Positions 32,192 through 43,204 of a stretch of 64,000 bases of DNA are shown here, piece after piece; the first letter of the stretch is position 1; each line of letters begins with the position of its first letter. This DNA comes from Leptodactylus fallax (Eukaryota > Chordata > Amphibia > Anura > Leptodactylidae): positions 8,963,501 to 9,027,500 of the forward strand of contig CAMRHE010000035.1 of assembly GCA_947044405.1 (NCBI GenBank), in the 5' to 3' direction. Both the position numbers and the translations under genes were made by a program. Under the pieces are notes generated by a model. That model was given only the letters and a program-made list of their open reading frames with translations. It was not told the DNA's origin and searched no databases.

Positions 32192-32853
32192 TGTAACGTC
32201 TCTGCCGTTTCGGGTCTCGGCGCCGCCCTCCGCTCGCACGCTGTGGTGTAGGAGGCGTCTTCAATTTGGTTCTTTGTGTAAGCTTCTTGATGCTCAGTCT
32301 GAACACTGTCCTAGTTCTCTTGCTGTGTAAAGCCACACCCGTGTAATTAGGAACATTTCTCTCTGGACTGCATAGAGTTAATCTCTTCCTGGCTTGAGTG
32401 ATTGACAGCCTGTGTACCTACCAGCTCTTGGGCTGGTCCCAGACTTTCTATAAACAGGTTGTCAGCCCTCACATGGTTGCCGGTTATTGCTCTGTCTTTG
32501 CCTGCTCTCCTTGTGATATACCTTACTACTTTGTTACCTTATTTTCTGACCACTGGCTTTGACTTTCACTATTCTCTTGGATCTCGATTCTGTGCTGCAA
32601 TTGCTCGATTGTTACTGACCCCTTGGCTAGCTGACCTCCCTTTGTTGTTGTGCGTCTTGTCTGCGTTCTATGTGATCACTTATTTTAAGGAGGGACTGTC
32701 GACGTGGTTGCTGGCTGTCACCTAGGACAGATCGGGCAAGTTAGCCAGGGACAGTGGGGGGGATTCAGCTTAGGGTCCACTGTCTTGTTGTGCCCCTCCC
32801 CCCTAGTTCTCCAGCAGCTTCTGGGGAATCGCTCCTCTAGTGATTCCCTTACA
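32192..32853 (+). repeat. 5' LTR of the Gag-protease element
   Basis: It runs TGTAACGTCT to CCCTTACA, 662 bp. A ctataaac TATA-like motif is near 32449. The Leu-rich 107-residue frame inside (also in the other LTR) opens at TTG and is not taken as a gene. Confidence 0.95.
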
Positions 32854-32898
32854 GAATAACCGGCCCATACATTCTGCCATTGCTTCCATAGGGTCAGC

Positions 32899-34416
32899 AT
32901 GGATCCTATTCAGGGCCTTGCAGCCAAGTTGGAAGGTTTGGCAGTCCTGGTAAATGAGCTTGCTAACCAGGTTCAGACCCTTACTGAGGCTGCTGCAGCA
33001 TCCCCGCCTGTTTCTTCCCCTTTTAAGGTGAAGATGTTACTCCCGGATCGTTTTTCAGGGGATCGTGAAAAATTTGAGACTTTCCGGGAGTCCTGTCGCC
33101 TGTATTTTCGGATTAATCCACATGCATCCCAGGCCCAAATGGTGGGAGTAGTTATATCCCTCCTACAGGGGGATCCACAAGTTTGGGCCCTTAAACTCCC
33201 TCCAGGGGCTGAGGAGTGGACTGACTTTGAAAAATTTTTTTTGTCTTTGGGGTCTATTTATGCTGAGCCAGACCACATTGGTCTTGCGGAATCGCAACGC
33301 CTCACCATGCGGCAGGGCAAACGCTCTGCTGAGGAATATTGCGCAGAATTCCGCAAGTGCAGCGTAACTGCAGGTTGGTGTGAGTCAGCTCTAAAGGCCT
33401 ACTTTAAACAAGGCCTCTGTGACCGTGTTAAGGAGCTCTGGGTTGGTCACCCAGATCCTCCCACTCTTGAGCAGGCCATGACTTTGGCTGTCCGTATTGA
33501 CCGTAGGATCCGGGAAAATGTTAAAGAGAGAATAGGGTCTGCTTCTTCCACGTTTTCTGTCTCTCCCTCACTCTCTCCTGAGAAACCTGTTATTTCTCCC
33601 ATGACTCCTGGTGAGGAACCTATGCAACTGGGAATTATGGATGCCAAGACGCGACGAGAGCATCGTCTCAGGAACAACCTCTGCCTGTACTGTGGTGCTT
33701 CCAGTCATTTTATCAGTGACTGCTCGATCAGACCCCGCAGACCATCAGAAAAACTTCAGTGCCTGAGTGGTAATCAGAAGAACCACTCAGGCAACCAGGT
33801 ATTTGCCAGTAATAACAATAAGATGTTGTTATCTGTCTCTCTGTCCTCTGGGGACAGATCTGTTTCTGGCCAGGCCTTAGTTGACTCTGGGTCTGAGGCA
33901 AACTTTGTCACATTCTCGTTTGTCTCAGCTTTAGGCATTGAGCTTTTGGCACTTGACACTCCTCTGGCGGTTACTGGAGCGGATTTTGCCCCACTGGCCA
34001 GGGGTAAGGTCCGATTCAAGACCCCCTTAATCACGTTGCAAGTGGGTTCAGCTCATTCAGAGGTCATGAGCTTTTTTGTTATGGAGCATCTGTCTTCTGA
34101 TATTATTTTGGGGCTCCCCTGGTTGAACCTCCATAACCCTATTTTTGATTGGGGTAAAAGGGAGTTGGTAAAATGGGGAGATCAGTGCTCATACCACTGT
34201 ATTGTTTTGCACACCTTAAATTGTGTTACTGAGGAGACTGTCTCGGCTGCAAAAGGTGGGAAACACCAGGTGAATAAAAAATGTTTGCCTGGCCCATCAG
34301 TGTCTGTGGTTGTGCAAAAAGACCCTGAATTGAAGGCAGAGAAAATACTGGGTCCTACTAAAACTGGTTTATCTGTGAGGGTCCGGTGGCCCCTTATAAA
34401 GGGGGGGGTACTGTAA
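32899..34416 (+). CDS. gag-pro: Gag-aspartic protease protein, intact
   Basis: A 505-residue protein starts at ATG 32899, 45 bp after the LTR. Residues 1-35 are coiled-coil-like. The capsid region includes DRFSGDREKFETFRESCRLY and the VISLLQGDPQVWA motif of the sushi/Mart branch of Ty3-Gypsy Gag, the group from which vertebrate PEG10/RTL genes come. A CCHC knuckle, CLYCGASSHFISDC, lies at 262-275. A retropepsin-like site, VDSGSEANF (Asp 329), and IILGLPWL follow. The last ~15 residues (WPLIKGGVL) are read from the old pol end through the polypurine tract, and the stop lies in the first bases of the 3' LTR, showing that an internal deletion removed pol in frame. No stop or frameshift is present. 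A purely host-domesticated gene is unlikely, since LTRs and target duplication are intact. Confidence 0.93.
   Translation: MDPIQGLAAKLEGLAVLVNELANQVQTLTEAAAASPPVSSPFKVKMLLPDRFSGDREKFETFRESCRLYFRINPHASQAQMVGVVISLLQGDPQVWALKLPPGAEEWTDFEKFFLSLGSIYAEPDHIGLAESQRLTMRQGKRSAEEYCAEFRKCSVTAGWCESALKAYFKQGLCDRVKELWVGHPDPPTLEQAMTLAVRIDRRIRENVKERIGSASSTFSVSPSLSPEKPVISPMTPGEEPMQLGIMDAKTRREHRLRNNLCLYCGASSHFISDCSIRPRRPSEKLQCLSGNQKNHSGNQVFASNNNKMLLSVSLSSGDRSVSGQALVDSGSEANFVTFSFVSALGIELLALDTPLAVTGADFAPLARGKVRFKTPLITLQVGSAHSEVMSFFVMEHLSSDIILGLPWLNLHNPIFDWGKRELVKWGDQCSYHCIVLHTLNCVTEETVSAAKGGKHQVNKKCLPGPSVSVVVQKDPELKAEKILGPTKTGLSVRVRWPLIKGGVL
34399..34411 (+). promoter_or_regulatory. Polypurine tract of the Gag-protease element
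   Basis: The run aaaggggggggta directly precedes the 3' LTR. It is retained despite the pol deletion, as required for plus-strand priming. Confidence 0.75.
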
Positions 34417-35073
34417 CGTCTCTGCCGTTTCGGGTCTCGGCGCCGCCCTCCGCTCGCACGCTGTGGCGTAGGAGGCGTCTTCAATTTGGTTCTTTGTGTA
34501 AGCTTCTTGATGCTCAGTCTGAACACTGTCCTAGTTCTCTTGCTGTGTAAAGCCACACCCGTGTAATTAGGAACATTTCTCTCTGGACTGCATAGAGTTA
34601 ATCTCTTCCTGGCCTGAGTGATTGACAGCCTGTGTACCTATCAGCTCTGGGGCTGGTCCCAGACTTTCTATAAACAGGTTGTCAGCTCTCACATGGTTGC
34701 CGGTTATTGCTCTGTCTTTGCCTGCTCTCCTTGTGATATACCTTACTACTTTGTTACCTTATTTTCTGACCACTGGCTTTGACTTTCACTATTCTCTTGG
34801 ATCTCGATTCTGTGCTGCTATTGCTCGATTGTTACCGACCCCTTCGCTAGCTGACCTCCCTTTGTTGTTGTGCGTCTTGTCTGCGTTCTATGTGATCACT
34901 TATTTTAAGGAGGGACTGTCGACGTGGTTGCTGGCTGTCACCTAGGACAGATCAGGCAAGTTAGCCAGGGACAGTGGGGGGGATTCAGCTTAGGGTCCAC
35001 TGTCTTGTTGTGCCCCTCCCCCCTAGTTCTCCAGCAGCTTCTGGGGAATCGCTCCTCTAGTGATTCCCTTACA
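34412..35073 (+). repeat. 3' LTR of the Gag-protease element
   Basis: 662 bp, same ends as the 5' copy. About nine substitutions separate the two by eye, roughly 98.6% identity. Confidence 0.95.
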
Positions 35074-35078
35074 TTAGG

Positions 35079-35931
35079 GTTCTTCTCTGCTTACTGTGTA
35101 TGGCAGCTAGTCTCCACCCACTAGCCCGGGAATAGGTGCTTATTCCATAAATTTCTCCCTAAGTTGCTGATCTCCTGGAGTTTACATTTGGCTTGTTCTT
35201 CTGGATTTCCCCTGTTTCTAATTTGGCTATTTCTGTGACCTCCTGAATTTGACTACGGCTTGGATTTAACATATGTTTGATTACGTTTTAGTTAATCCAC
35301 ACTCTCCAGATTTGACCTTGGCTCATTTATAACTCCTTGTAACTGTATTTATACATTTATTGAGCAAGCAAGCTCAATCTGTTGAAGTGCTGTCCTGTTT
35401 GTACTCGAGTAGGCAGAAGCCTTTGCAGTCTCCCAGAACATTGGTTGGGGGACATATTGTAGCTGTCCTTAGTGCTAACTGTGTTAAAGGGAGACTGTCA
35501 GGTCCAAAAGATCATTCATATCACTAAGGCATAAACCTGCATGCACATATCTTCAGAAAATCACTAGAACAGGAATGAGCAAAAATCTGCTTTGACGTTG
35601 GAAATGTTAAAAAAGTATCATCCTATAAAATGTAGGGATTACACACCATGGAAAGCAAGTGCACCACTAAACCCTATATATTTTTTTTAAAGTAGACAAC
35701 CTGAAGATTACATGTGTCTCAATTGGTTATCAATAGCCACATCCACCTTCATGTAACTTTGTGACAAACACAAATAATTTTTGAAAAAAATGCACTAAAA
35801 CATATATTTGCACTTAAAGCTCCTATTCAATCTTACCTTCACACACAAAATACATTTAAAATAAAAGATCAAGGTGTACACAATTTATATATACTACAAA
35901 CATCAACTACAACAAGAGCTCGTACTCTCAA
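35079..35931. other. No gene; half of a TTAA MITE
   Basis: A TTAAAGGGAGACTGTCAGG end at about 35484 resembles the T2/Kolobok-type MITE ends seen elsewhere in the window, but no matching opposite end was found. The rest is AT-rich with no gene. Confidence 0.45.
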
Positions 35932-36458
35932 AAGGATTATGGAGGCCACTGTGCTCTTAGGAACCTTGAGTGCTGCAGAAATTCTTTTGTAACCTTGGCC
36001 AGATCTGTGCCTTGCCACAATTCTGACTCTGAGCTCCTTGAGCAGTTCCTTTGACCTCATGATTCTGATTTGCTCTGACATGCACTGTGAGCTCTGAGGT
36101 CTTATATAGACAGGTGTGTGCCTTTCCTAATCAAGTCCAATCAGTTTAATTAAACACAGCTGGACTCCAATGAAGGAGTAGAACCATCTCAAGGAAGATC
36201 AGAAGGAAATGGACAGCTTGTGAGTTAAATATGAGTGTCAAAGCAAAGGGTCTGAATACTTATGACCATGTGAGATTTCAGTTTTTCTTTTTTAATAAAT
36301 TTGCAACAATATATACATTTCTGTTTTTTTTCTGTCAAGATGGGGTGCTGAGTGTACATTAATGAGAAATAAAATTAACTTTTTTGCTTTTAGCAAATGG
36401 CTGCAATGAAACAAAGAGTGAAAAATTTAAAGGGGTCTGAATATTTCTGTACCCACTG
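35932..36458 (-). mobile_element. Tc1-like fragment: terminal repeat and HTH start
   Basis: The right end reads ...GTACCCACTG then TA (36459-36460), the inverse of a Tc1 terminus. On the minus strand, the transposase start (MRSKELLKELR to STVASII, about 35932-36060) encodes the first helix-turn-helix that recognises the ends. The match stops abruptly at STVASII, and the catalytic domain and left terminus are gone. Confidence 0.8.
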
Positions 36459-36766
36459 TATGTCCCTACAACATCTAACAAAACAATAAATAAACTCCAT
36501 ACATAGAATTTATCATGCTTATTGATATATTATTAAAAAGGCCAAAAATTCATCAATTATAAACATCTAAAAGTGCACACAAGAGGGGAAGAAGGTCGTG
36601 GCTGACAAATGCCAATGGGTTAGTAATAAAATAATAGTATTCCAATTAATAAATAAATAATTGATTTACAACATACATGATTTCATAAGTGGTGTCGTAT
36701 TCAAAGATATACCAATACCATATACCAATAAAATAAATATTAAATTAGATTAGTTATATTGCTTAA

Positions 36767-37085
36767 AGGGAGTCTATCATTGGTATTTTACATTTTTAAA
36801 TAATCACATCATTCTATATCTTTTAGAAAGGCTATTCTAGGCATACCTTTGCTGATGAAATACATTTGTCCGTTTTGTCCAAAAATCGCTTTTTCTCATA
36901 TGCTAATTAATCTTCTTGGAGCACAAATTTATTCACTAGAAGTAAGCAGAATGAATGACAGCAAGCAGACATCTAGAAAACTGTGAGGAATTGATACAGA
37001 AAGTATATTGGAAAATTGCACAACTTTTTATTATACAAGCAATAACATTTGTCTTTTAATATTGGTATGAAAGTGGCCAACCCTT
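36767..37085. repeat. TTAA-flanked MITE, T2/Kolobok-like
   Basis: TTAA lies on both sides (36763-36766 and 37086-37089). The ends begin AGGGAGTC and, from the other side, AAGGGTTG, so the inverted repeats are poor. No coding sequence. It could be two fused halves. Confidence 0.4.
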
Positions 37086-37378
37086 TTAAGGCTGAAGCCC
37101 CACGTTGCGGAAACACAGTGTTTTTTTTTTTTGCTGCAGAAATGCAACGAAAAAATGCTGTTTTACAGTATCAACAAAGTGAATGAGATTCTGGCTAATC
37201 CCATCTACACATTGCAAAGAAAAAAAAAAATCTGTCAATTATACTGGTGGAAATGCTCGTGTTTTCCCTATAGGTTTAATAAGAGAATAAAATCTGCAGA
37301 GAAAACCAATGCATTTCCGCTACATTTTTTTCCCTCACCATTTTTTAGCTGCATTACACAACTGGGGCCTTAGCCTTA
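37086..37378. repeat. MITE-like element (GGCCCCACGTTGCGG type)
   Basis: It opens aaggctgaagccccacgttg and closes with the inverse tggggccttagcctt, pairing as inverted repeats. Same family as 29020-29483. Confidence 0.55.
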
Positions 37379-37825
37379 AGCAAATTTTTGTTCCTTCCAT
37401 TTCTGGTGATTTTATGAAGATATGTGCATGTAGGTGTAGCCCTAAGAGATATGCATGAATTCTGCACACTTATTTTTAGAAGATGTGGTGTACTGTATAT
37501 GGCTTTTTGTTTGGTTTACACTGTGGCATTTTGAGAATGTGGAAGGTTTGCATGTTTTCAGAAACTATATAGGTCTGGGGGTTTGTATGATTTTTTTAAT
37601 GTTGTCATTTAGGTTTTATTTCTACATCTCAAAAGTGTGAAAATTGTCCTGGCTACCAGAGGTGCAAAATGTCCGAAAAAAACAGTGGCGTAACTAGGAA
37701 TGGCTGGGCCCCAAGGTGAACATTTGACATGGGTCCCCCCCCCTCGAACCGCTGCCCCCAATCGCCCCCCCCCAGACCGCTACCTCCACCAACCCCCCCC
37801 CCAAAAAAACGCATTCCTGCGCACA

Positions 37826-38296
37826 CTATTATGTGCCATAGTGGCCCCTGCACACTGTATCATGCCCCATAGTGGCCCCTGCACACAGTATCATGTCCCA
37901 TAGTGGCCCCTGCACACAGTATCATGTCCCATAGTGGCACCTGCACACAGTATCATGTCCCATAGTTGCCCCTGCACACAGTATCATGTCCCATAGTGGC
38001 CCCTGCACACAGTATCATGCCCCATAGTGGCCCCTGCACACAGTATAATGCCCCATAGTGGCCCCTGCACACAGTATCATGCCCCATAGTGGCCCCTGCA
38101 CACAGTATCATGTCCCATAGTGGCCCCTGCACACAGTATCATGCCCCATAGTGGCCCCTGCACACAGTATCATGGCCCATAGTGGCCCCTGCACACACAC
38201 CCATAGTGCCCTCACCAGTATCATGTCCCATAGTGGCCCCTGCACACAGTATCATGCCCCATAGTGGCCCCTGCACACAGTATCATGTCCCATAGT
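37826..38296. repeat. 31-bp minisatellite of element C, first part
   Basis: About fifteen near-identical copies of CCCATAGTGGCCCCTGCACA plus cagtatcatgt. It ends at the insertion of element D and resumes at 40857. Confidence 0.95.
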
Positions 38297-39399
38297 CAGT
38301 GGTGAACCTAGCCTCTTTGCTGCCTGAGGCGGAGTATAGAAAGACGCCCCCCCCCCCCCCCCCCAAAAAAAAAAAAAAATAAAAAAAATTGGGTTTCCAT
38401 GCTACTAGCTTCACACGCTGTTATTGTCGCACAATATACACAATATGCAAAGTTATAAACAGTTTTTAAGAATTCTTCTTCCTGTATTACTTCAGTATCA
38501 GATGAACAACACGGCATTAACAATGAAAGTAACTTCACACATCTTCTGCTTGGTGGATAGACGAGCCCACGTGGCCCCCATTGTCTATAATAGGAGCCCC
38601 GCAGATAGCTGAGTACTGGACTTCGGGTATCTTTGGCACTCCCATTGAAGTGAATGAGAGCCACGCAGGTTCGTCCATCCACCAAGTGACACACCTATAT
38701 ATATGGCTGCAGCCAGGCTGGATTCCCACCTAGTGGGGGGAAAAAACCCAATTCTCAGGCTCAGTGGGGGTCTCAGCAGACAGACCCCCATCAATCAGGT
38801 ATTTATCCTCTATCATTTAGGTGAATACAGGGCAGCAACATTCTGTGACTTACAGGTGACGTCTCTGACTAATCACTCACATTTCCCTTCTCTTCCCTTT
38901 GGACTTTGACTCCTCACTTTTCCAGGCATCCAACCCACATTGTCCTCACCTACACAAAGCCCCCATCCTGCTGCTACCCCCAATTATAAAATATATGATA
39001 TAACCCCCCATAATGAATAATACTCCCAAGTGCATCTTTATATTAATAATGTCCGTGTGTACCCTGTATAAATAGTGCCCCTTATTAATAATACCCCAGG
39101 TGTTAACTAATTAAAAGGTTTTCCAGGTCATTAATAAACTAATCAGTGGGGCTCAAAAACCCAGGACCCCCACTGATCAGCTGTTTGAATGGTACCTGTG
39201 TAAGCGCCGTGACTGCTTCTCTGTTTACACAGTGTAATTCATCTCATAGCGGCCATGTAATGTAACTACAGCCTCGTCCTGTACATGTCTACAGTATGTG
39301 ACAAGGCTACAATTACATCACACGGCCACTATAAACAGACAGCGTATAATATAAACAGGTGCCATAGCCCATGTTTATAGCGCCCCATTTACACACACT

Positions 39400-40045
39400 A
39401 TAATGTTCCACAGCAGCCCCTGCACACTGTATTACACAGTATTATGGCCCGCAGCGGCCCCTGCACACAGTATTATGCCTCGCAGCGGCCCCTGCACACG
39501 GTATTATGCTCTATAGTGGCCCCTGCACACGGTATTATACCCCGCAGTGGCCACTGCACACGGTATTATGTTCCACAGCAACTCCTGCAAACAGTTTTAT
39601 CCTCCCTAGTGGCCCCTGCACACAGTATTATGCTCCATATTGGCCCCTGCACACGGTATTGTGCTCCATATTGACCCCTGCACACGGTATTATGCTCCAC
39701 AGTGGCCCCAGCACACGGTATTATACTCCATAGTGGCCCCTGCACTGGTATTATACTCCATAGTGGCCCCTGCACTGGTATTATACTCCATAGTGGCCCC
39801 TGCACTGGTATTATCCTCCATAGTGGCCCTTGCACTTGTATTATGCTCCATAGTGGCCCCTGCACTTTTATTATGCTCCATAGTGGCCCCTGCACCCGGT
39901 ATTATGCTCTATAGTGGCCCCTGCACTTGGTATTATGCTCTATAGTGGCCCCTGCACTTGTATTATGCTCCAGAGTGGCCCCTGCACAGGGTATTATGCT
40001 TTACAGTGGTCCCTGCACAGGGTATTATGCCCCATAGTGGACCAC
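39400..40045. repeat. 30-33-bp minisatellite of element D
   Basis: Copies of TCCATAGTGGCCCCTGCAC plus a ggtattatgc-type spacer, more varied than in element C. It runs up to the hairpin at 40058. Confidence 0.92.
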
Positions 40046-40057
40046 CCATGAACTATT

Positions 40058-40095
40058 ATTATACTCTGGGGTCTTTTCAGACCCCAGAGTATAAT
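40058..40095. other. Hairpin, minisatellite-proximal type, element D
   Basis: A 17-bp perfect stem ATTATACTCTGGGGTCT with loop tttc and the complement. CTCT/AGAG form. Confidence 0.9.
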
Positions 40096-40336
40096 GATTG
40101 GAGACCCAGGGGAGAATACAAACATAAAAATCAGTGTTACTTACCTATCCTGGACACCGGTGCACTCCTTGCAGCTTTTGGCCCTGTTTAATTGCGCACA
40201 CACGTCACGTGATCAGGCCGGCGACGCGACCTGATGACGTCACCAGAGGCCTCAAGCCTGCTCGGAGTTACATCGGATCGCAGGAGGTGAGTAACATTGG
40301 TTTTTATGTTCCCTCACCAACCCTAGGCCTCCGAAT
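40096..40336. promoter_or_regulatory. Hairpin-bounded module core, element D
   Basis: Inverted arms with gttacttacctatcctgg near 40136 and caggaggtgagtaacattgg near 40282, giving outward donor-like motifs. The centre carries cacgtcacgtg and TGACGTCA (40235-40242). Function is inferred only. Confidence 0.35.
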
Positions 40337-40374
40337 ATTATACTCCGGGGTCTGAATAGACCCCGGAGTATAAT
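40337..40374. other. Hairpin, distal type, element D
   Basis: A 17-bp perfect stem ATTATACTCCGGGGTCT with loop gaat and the complement. CTCC/GGAG form. Confidence 0.9.
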
Positions 40375-40856
40375 AATAGTAGTATTTGCGGCCCGCGGCC
40401 TAACTTACCGATGACCGCGAACACTCACAGCGGCATCCACTTCCCTTTCTGCGGCCCATAGCAGAAGGGGAAGCGGGGGCGGCCACGAGCAGACGCAGGG
40501 TAAGTAAATAAATAGGCCGTGACCTGCCGGGGATACTACAGCAGGTTTTTTATATATATAAAAAAAAAGTTATACTCACCTGCGATGCCTTGATGCAGCC
40601 GCCGCCGCCTCCTCCTCTTCTTGTCCGCGATGTCTGTGTCTCAGCGTAGGCGGCGTGATGACGTCATTGTATCGTCGCCTGCGCTGAGATGCGACGTCTT
40701 GTAAACCAGCCCAGGACAGGCCGCGCTCAGCTCTGGTTTTTTTTTTTAAAGTGGCCTCTCCTGGGCTGGTTTACATTAAATAGTAAAAATGCCGCCCCCC
40801 GGATAGTGCCGCCTGGCGCAGCCGCCTCACTTCGCCTCATTAGCGGTGCACCCCTG

Positions 40857-41000
40857 CCCATAGTGGCCCCTACACACAGTATTATATCCCATAGTGGCCC
40901 CTGCACACAGTATTATTTCCCATAGTGGCCCCTGCACTGAGTATTTTGCCCCATAGTGGCCTTGCACACACTATTATATGTCCCATTGTGGACCACCCAT
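40857..41000. repeat. 31-bp minisatellite of element C, continued
   Basis: Four to five more copies of the element C unit after the nested element D, ending next to the hairpin at 41009. Confidence 0.9.
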
Positions 41001-41008
41001 GAACAATT

Positions 41009-41046
41009 ATTATACTCTGGGGTCTTTTAAGACCCCAGAGTATAAT
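41009..41046. other. Hairpin, minisatellite-proximal type, element C
   Basis: A 17-bp perfect stem ATTATACTCTGGGGTCT with a 4-nt loop. CTCT/AGAG form. Confidence 0.9.
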
Positions 41047-41304
41047 GATCGGAGACCCAGGGGAGGATAGAAACATTAAAAAACAACGTTGCTTACCTGT
41101 TCCTCGCTCCGGTCCAGTCACTGCTACTTTGGCCTTCTTCAATGTTGGACCAGGCCGGCGTCACGTGATGCGAGCCGGTGTCGCGACGCAAAATGATGTC
41201 CGCTGACGTCTGGGACGTCACCAAACAGGCCCCAAGCCTGGAGAAGCGTAGGAGAGGTAAGTACATTGTTTTTTATGTTCCCTCACCTCCCCGGGCCTCC
41301 GATT
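41047..41304. promoter_or_regulatory. Hairpin-bounded module core, element C
   Basis: Arms with cgttgcttacctgttcctcg near 41087 and aggagaggtaagtacattg near 41250, again giving outward donor-like motifs. The core is CpG-rich with cacgtgatgcg and two gacgtc sites (41204-41220). Function is inferred. Confidence 0.35.
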
Positions 41305-41344
41305 ATTATACTCCGGGGTCTTTTCAAAGACCCCGGAGTATAAT
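41305..41344. other. Hairpin, distal type, element C
   Basis: A 17-bp perfect stem ATTATACTCCGGGGTCT with loop tttcaa. CTCC/GGAG form. Confidence 0.9.
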
Positions 41345-41520
41345 GATAGCAGAGATTGTGGTGTTCGGCCCGCGGCCTCACGTACCGATCCCCACTCCTG
41401 CTCACAGCCGCCTCCACAGAATCGAAAGCGCAGGCGGCCGTGAGCGGGACCCTGGGGATCGGTAAGTATATAGGGCCCCTTACCCGCTACTACCCCGGTA
41501 GTTACGCCCCTGCGAAAAAC

Positions 41521-42572
41521 CCTGGCAGGGTTAAATGGAGTTGAATGTTGAATTTACCTTGATAGAGCACTTAACAAATATATGCAGAGATACATTTGTC
41601 CCCATATACTGCATCCTCCTTGCTGATAAAATCAAGTTTAATCCAGTATACTAATTAGGTGTCATGTGGTACATGGGAGTTGCATTCCTAGCAAGTGTTC
41701 TAGGACTGGCTTCATAGCACTACCTACCACCTCCTCCTGTTCCTGACCAAGTGCTGGGAGCTGCTTAGTGGGCAAAATGGCACAACAGACTCAGTTTAAA
41801 TCACTGTATTACTACATTTTAAATATTCACAATATGAAATAAAAAAGCATTTCCTCACAAAAGAAAATATACGAAGAGATTATGATTTTCATTGTCAGGG
41901 GTGCTCTAGATTATCCTGCCAGAGAACAATAGGTAACAGTGGGAAGCAGTGTGTAGCCAAATGAAATGCTCAGCTCTCTGAGCTATTTAACAATTTGCAG
42001 GATTACAAAAGGGATATTTGTTCATTATCTATATCTCCCAAAGATCTATACCTTTGATGTTTACTTGGTGGTTTACAATTACACATACTGTGTACAATTT
42101 AGACAATAATCTGATTGACATTATGTGTCCTTAATTTTTACTTAGATTAAAGCTATGAAAATGTTTTTTTGCAGCAAAAAATGTTTGATGTCTGTTTGCA
42201 TTATAGACAAAAGGTTGGAAAGACTGGGGAATGCATTGTCAGTTCAGAGTCCTCATAAATTCTCAGCAGGAGCTATTAAAAGCTCTTAAAAAGAGGTGAA
42301 CTGTAATAGGAGAGCAAGAGAAAAATGTCTGGCTTAAATGCAGATAGAGATGGATTCTTAGAAATAGCTGCATTAAATGTGAACAGTTAGAACAAGATAT
42401 TTTTAGCTTGGTGTGATGTGCTGTAAGGGCACTCGTTCCCTAGAGATACACAGTTTCACTGCCATTTTACTTTCTGGGAGTTTTTAATCAGTTGTCATGC
42501 TCTAACCGCCTTGTGGTAATGTTGAGAATATAACTGATAAAGAGACCTTGGCTTATGTAACTACAATGCACT
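41521..42572. other. No gene seen
   Basis: Ordinary AT-rich DNA with no credible ORF or repeat array. Confidence 0.6.
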
Positions 42573-42834
42573 GTAAGGGTGCATTCACATCATGTTAATG
42601 GAGTCCATATGACAATTACGCTTTTGCTTTCATTTCAGTAGTGATGAGCGAACCCAAACTACAAAGTTTGGGTCAGTGCCGAACTTCGTGGGTTCAGGTA
42701 CCCAAACCTGAACCCGAACTTCAGCACTGAGGTTCGGGTTCGGCTCATCCCTAAAGCTGGTTGATTGACTGCTGAGCAGCCAATCAACCAACTTTAAGCC
42801 CACAGACATCACAGACAACACAGACATGCCCAGT

Positions 42835-42880
42835 ATGGCCATTGGTGGGACATGTGACCCCCTCTGTATAAAAGGCAGGG
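42835..42880 (+). promoter_or_regulatory. CCAAT/TATA-type promoter of hAT F
   Basis: A ggccattggtgg motif (reverse CCAAT) near 42836 is followed about 30 bp later by tgtataaaaggc near 42865. The order, spacing and position near the left end suggest the transposase promoter. Confidence 0.55.
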
Positions 42881-43061
42881 ACATAGGTCTTGTTGCCATT
42901 CCAGCTAGTTAGGCTAGGTAGGGGGAGGCTGCAGATGGACATAGGGACAGTCAGGGACTTAGCTAAATTTAATAATTGTCCTTTTCAGGGCAGTGGAGCG
43001 AGGTAGGAAGAGGAGCCTGATACTGTGAGGGACAGTTAGAAATAATAAGGGCAGTGACAGT

Positions 43062-43204
43062 AAACTGTGTGTGTATACTCATACCGTCTCCTAGAGCAGT
43101 AACAATAACAGCGTGTGTACCCATACTGTCTCCTAGAACAGTAACAATAACTGCTTGTGTACCCATACCGTCTCCTAGCACAGTAACAATAACTGCATGT
43201 GTAC
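43062..43204. repeat. 42-bp minisatellite of hAT F, first part
   Basis: Copies of CCCATACCGTCTCCTAG plus agcagtaacaataactgc and gtgtgta. It is interrupted by the solo LTR and continues at 43777-43975. Confidence 0.9.

Larger units (their letters stand above)
32192..35073 (+). mobile_element. Compact Gag-protease LTR retrotransposon without pol
   Basis: Two 662-bp LTRs with about nine differences flank a 1.56-kb internal region. A perfect 5-bp target duplication, ttagg, is at 32187-32191 and 35074-35078. The internal region carries one intact Gag-protease ORF and a polypurine tract, but no reverse transcriptase, RNase H or integrase. It is therefore complete as an insertion, yet depends on enzymes supplied by a relative. 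Confidence 0.95.
38297..40856. mobile_element. Non-autonomous hAT-like element D, nested in C
   Basis: The ends are CAGTGGTGAACCTAG and GCGGTGCACCCCTG. A perfect 8-bp duplication, cccatagt, at 38289-38296 and 40857-40864 is part of the minisatellite unit of element C, which proves the nesting. It holds its own minisatellite, two hairpins (40058 and 40337), and two CpG-rich segments with TGACGTCA at 40235-40242 and 40659-40666. A C/A-rich run at 38343-38390 follows the left end. No transposase. Confidence 0.92.
37683..41512. mobile_element. Non-autonomous hAT-like element C (contains D)
   Basis: The ends are CAGTGGCGTAACTA and TAGTTACGCCCCTG. The flanks are cgaaaaaaa on the left and cgaaaaac on the right, an imperfect 8-bp duplication blurred by an A-run. 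Without the nested element D, its length is about 1.26 kb. It contains a 31-bp minisatellite, two hairpins (41009 and 41305) and a CpG-rich core and tail. No transposase. Confidence 0.87.

Noticed and set aside
32402..34945. Hydrophobic 107-residue frame present twice (32402-32725 and 34622-34945)
   Set aside because: It opens at TTG, lies wholly inside both LTRs and is duplicated only because LTRs are duplicated. It has no known match in Gypsy elements.
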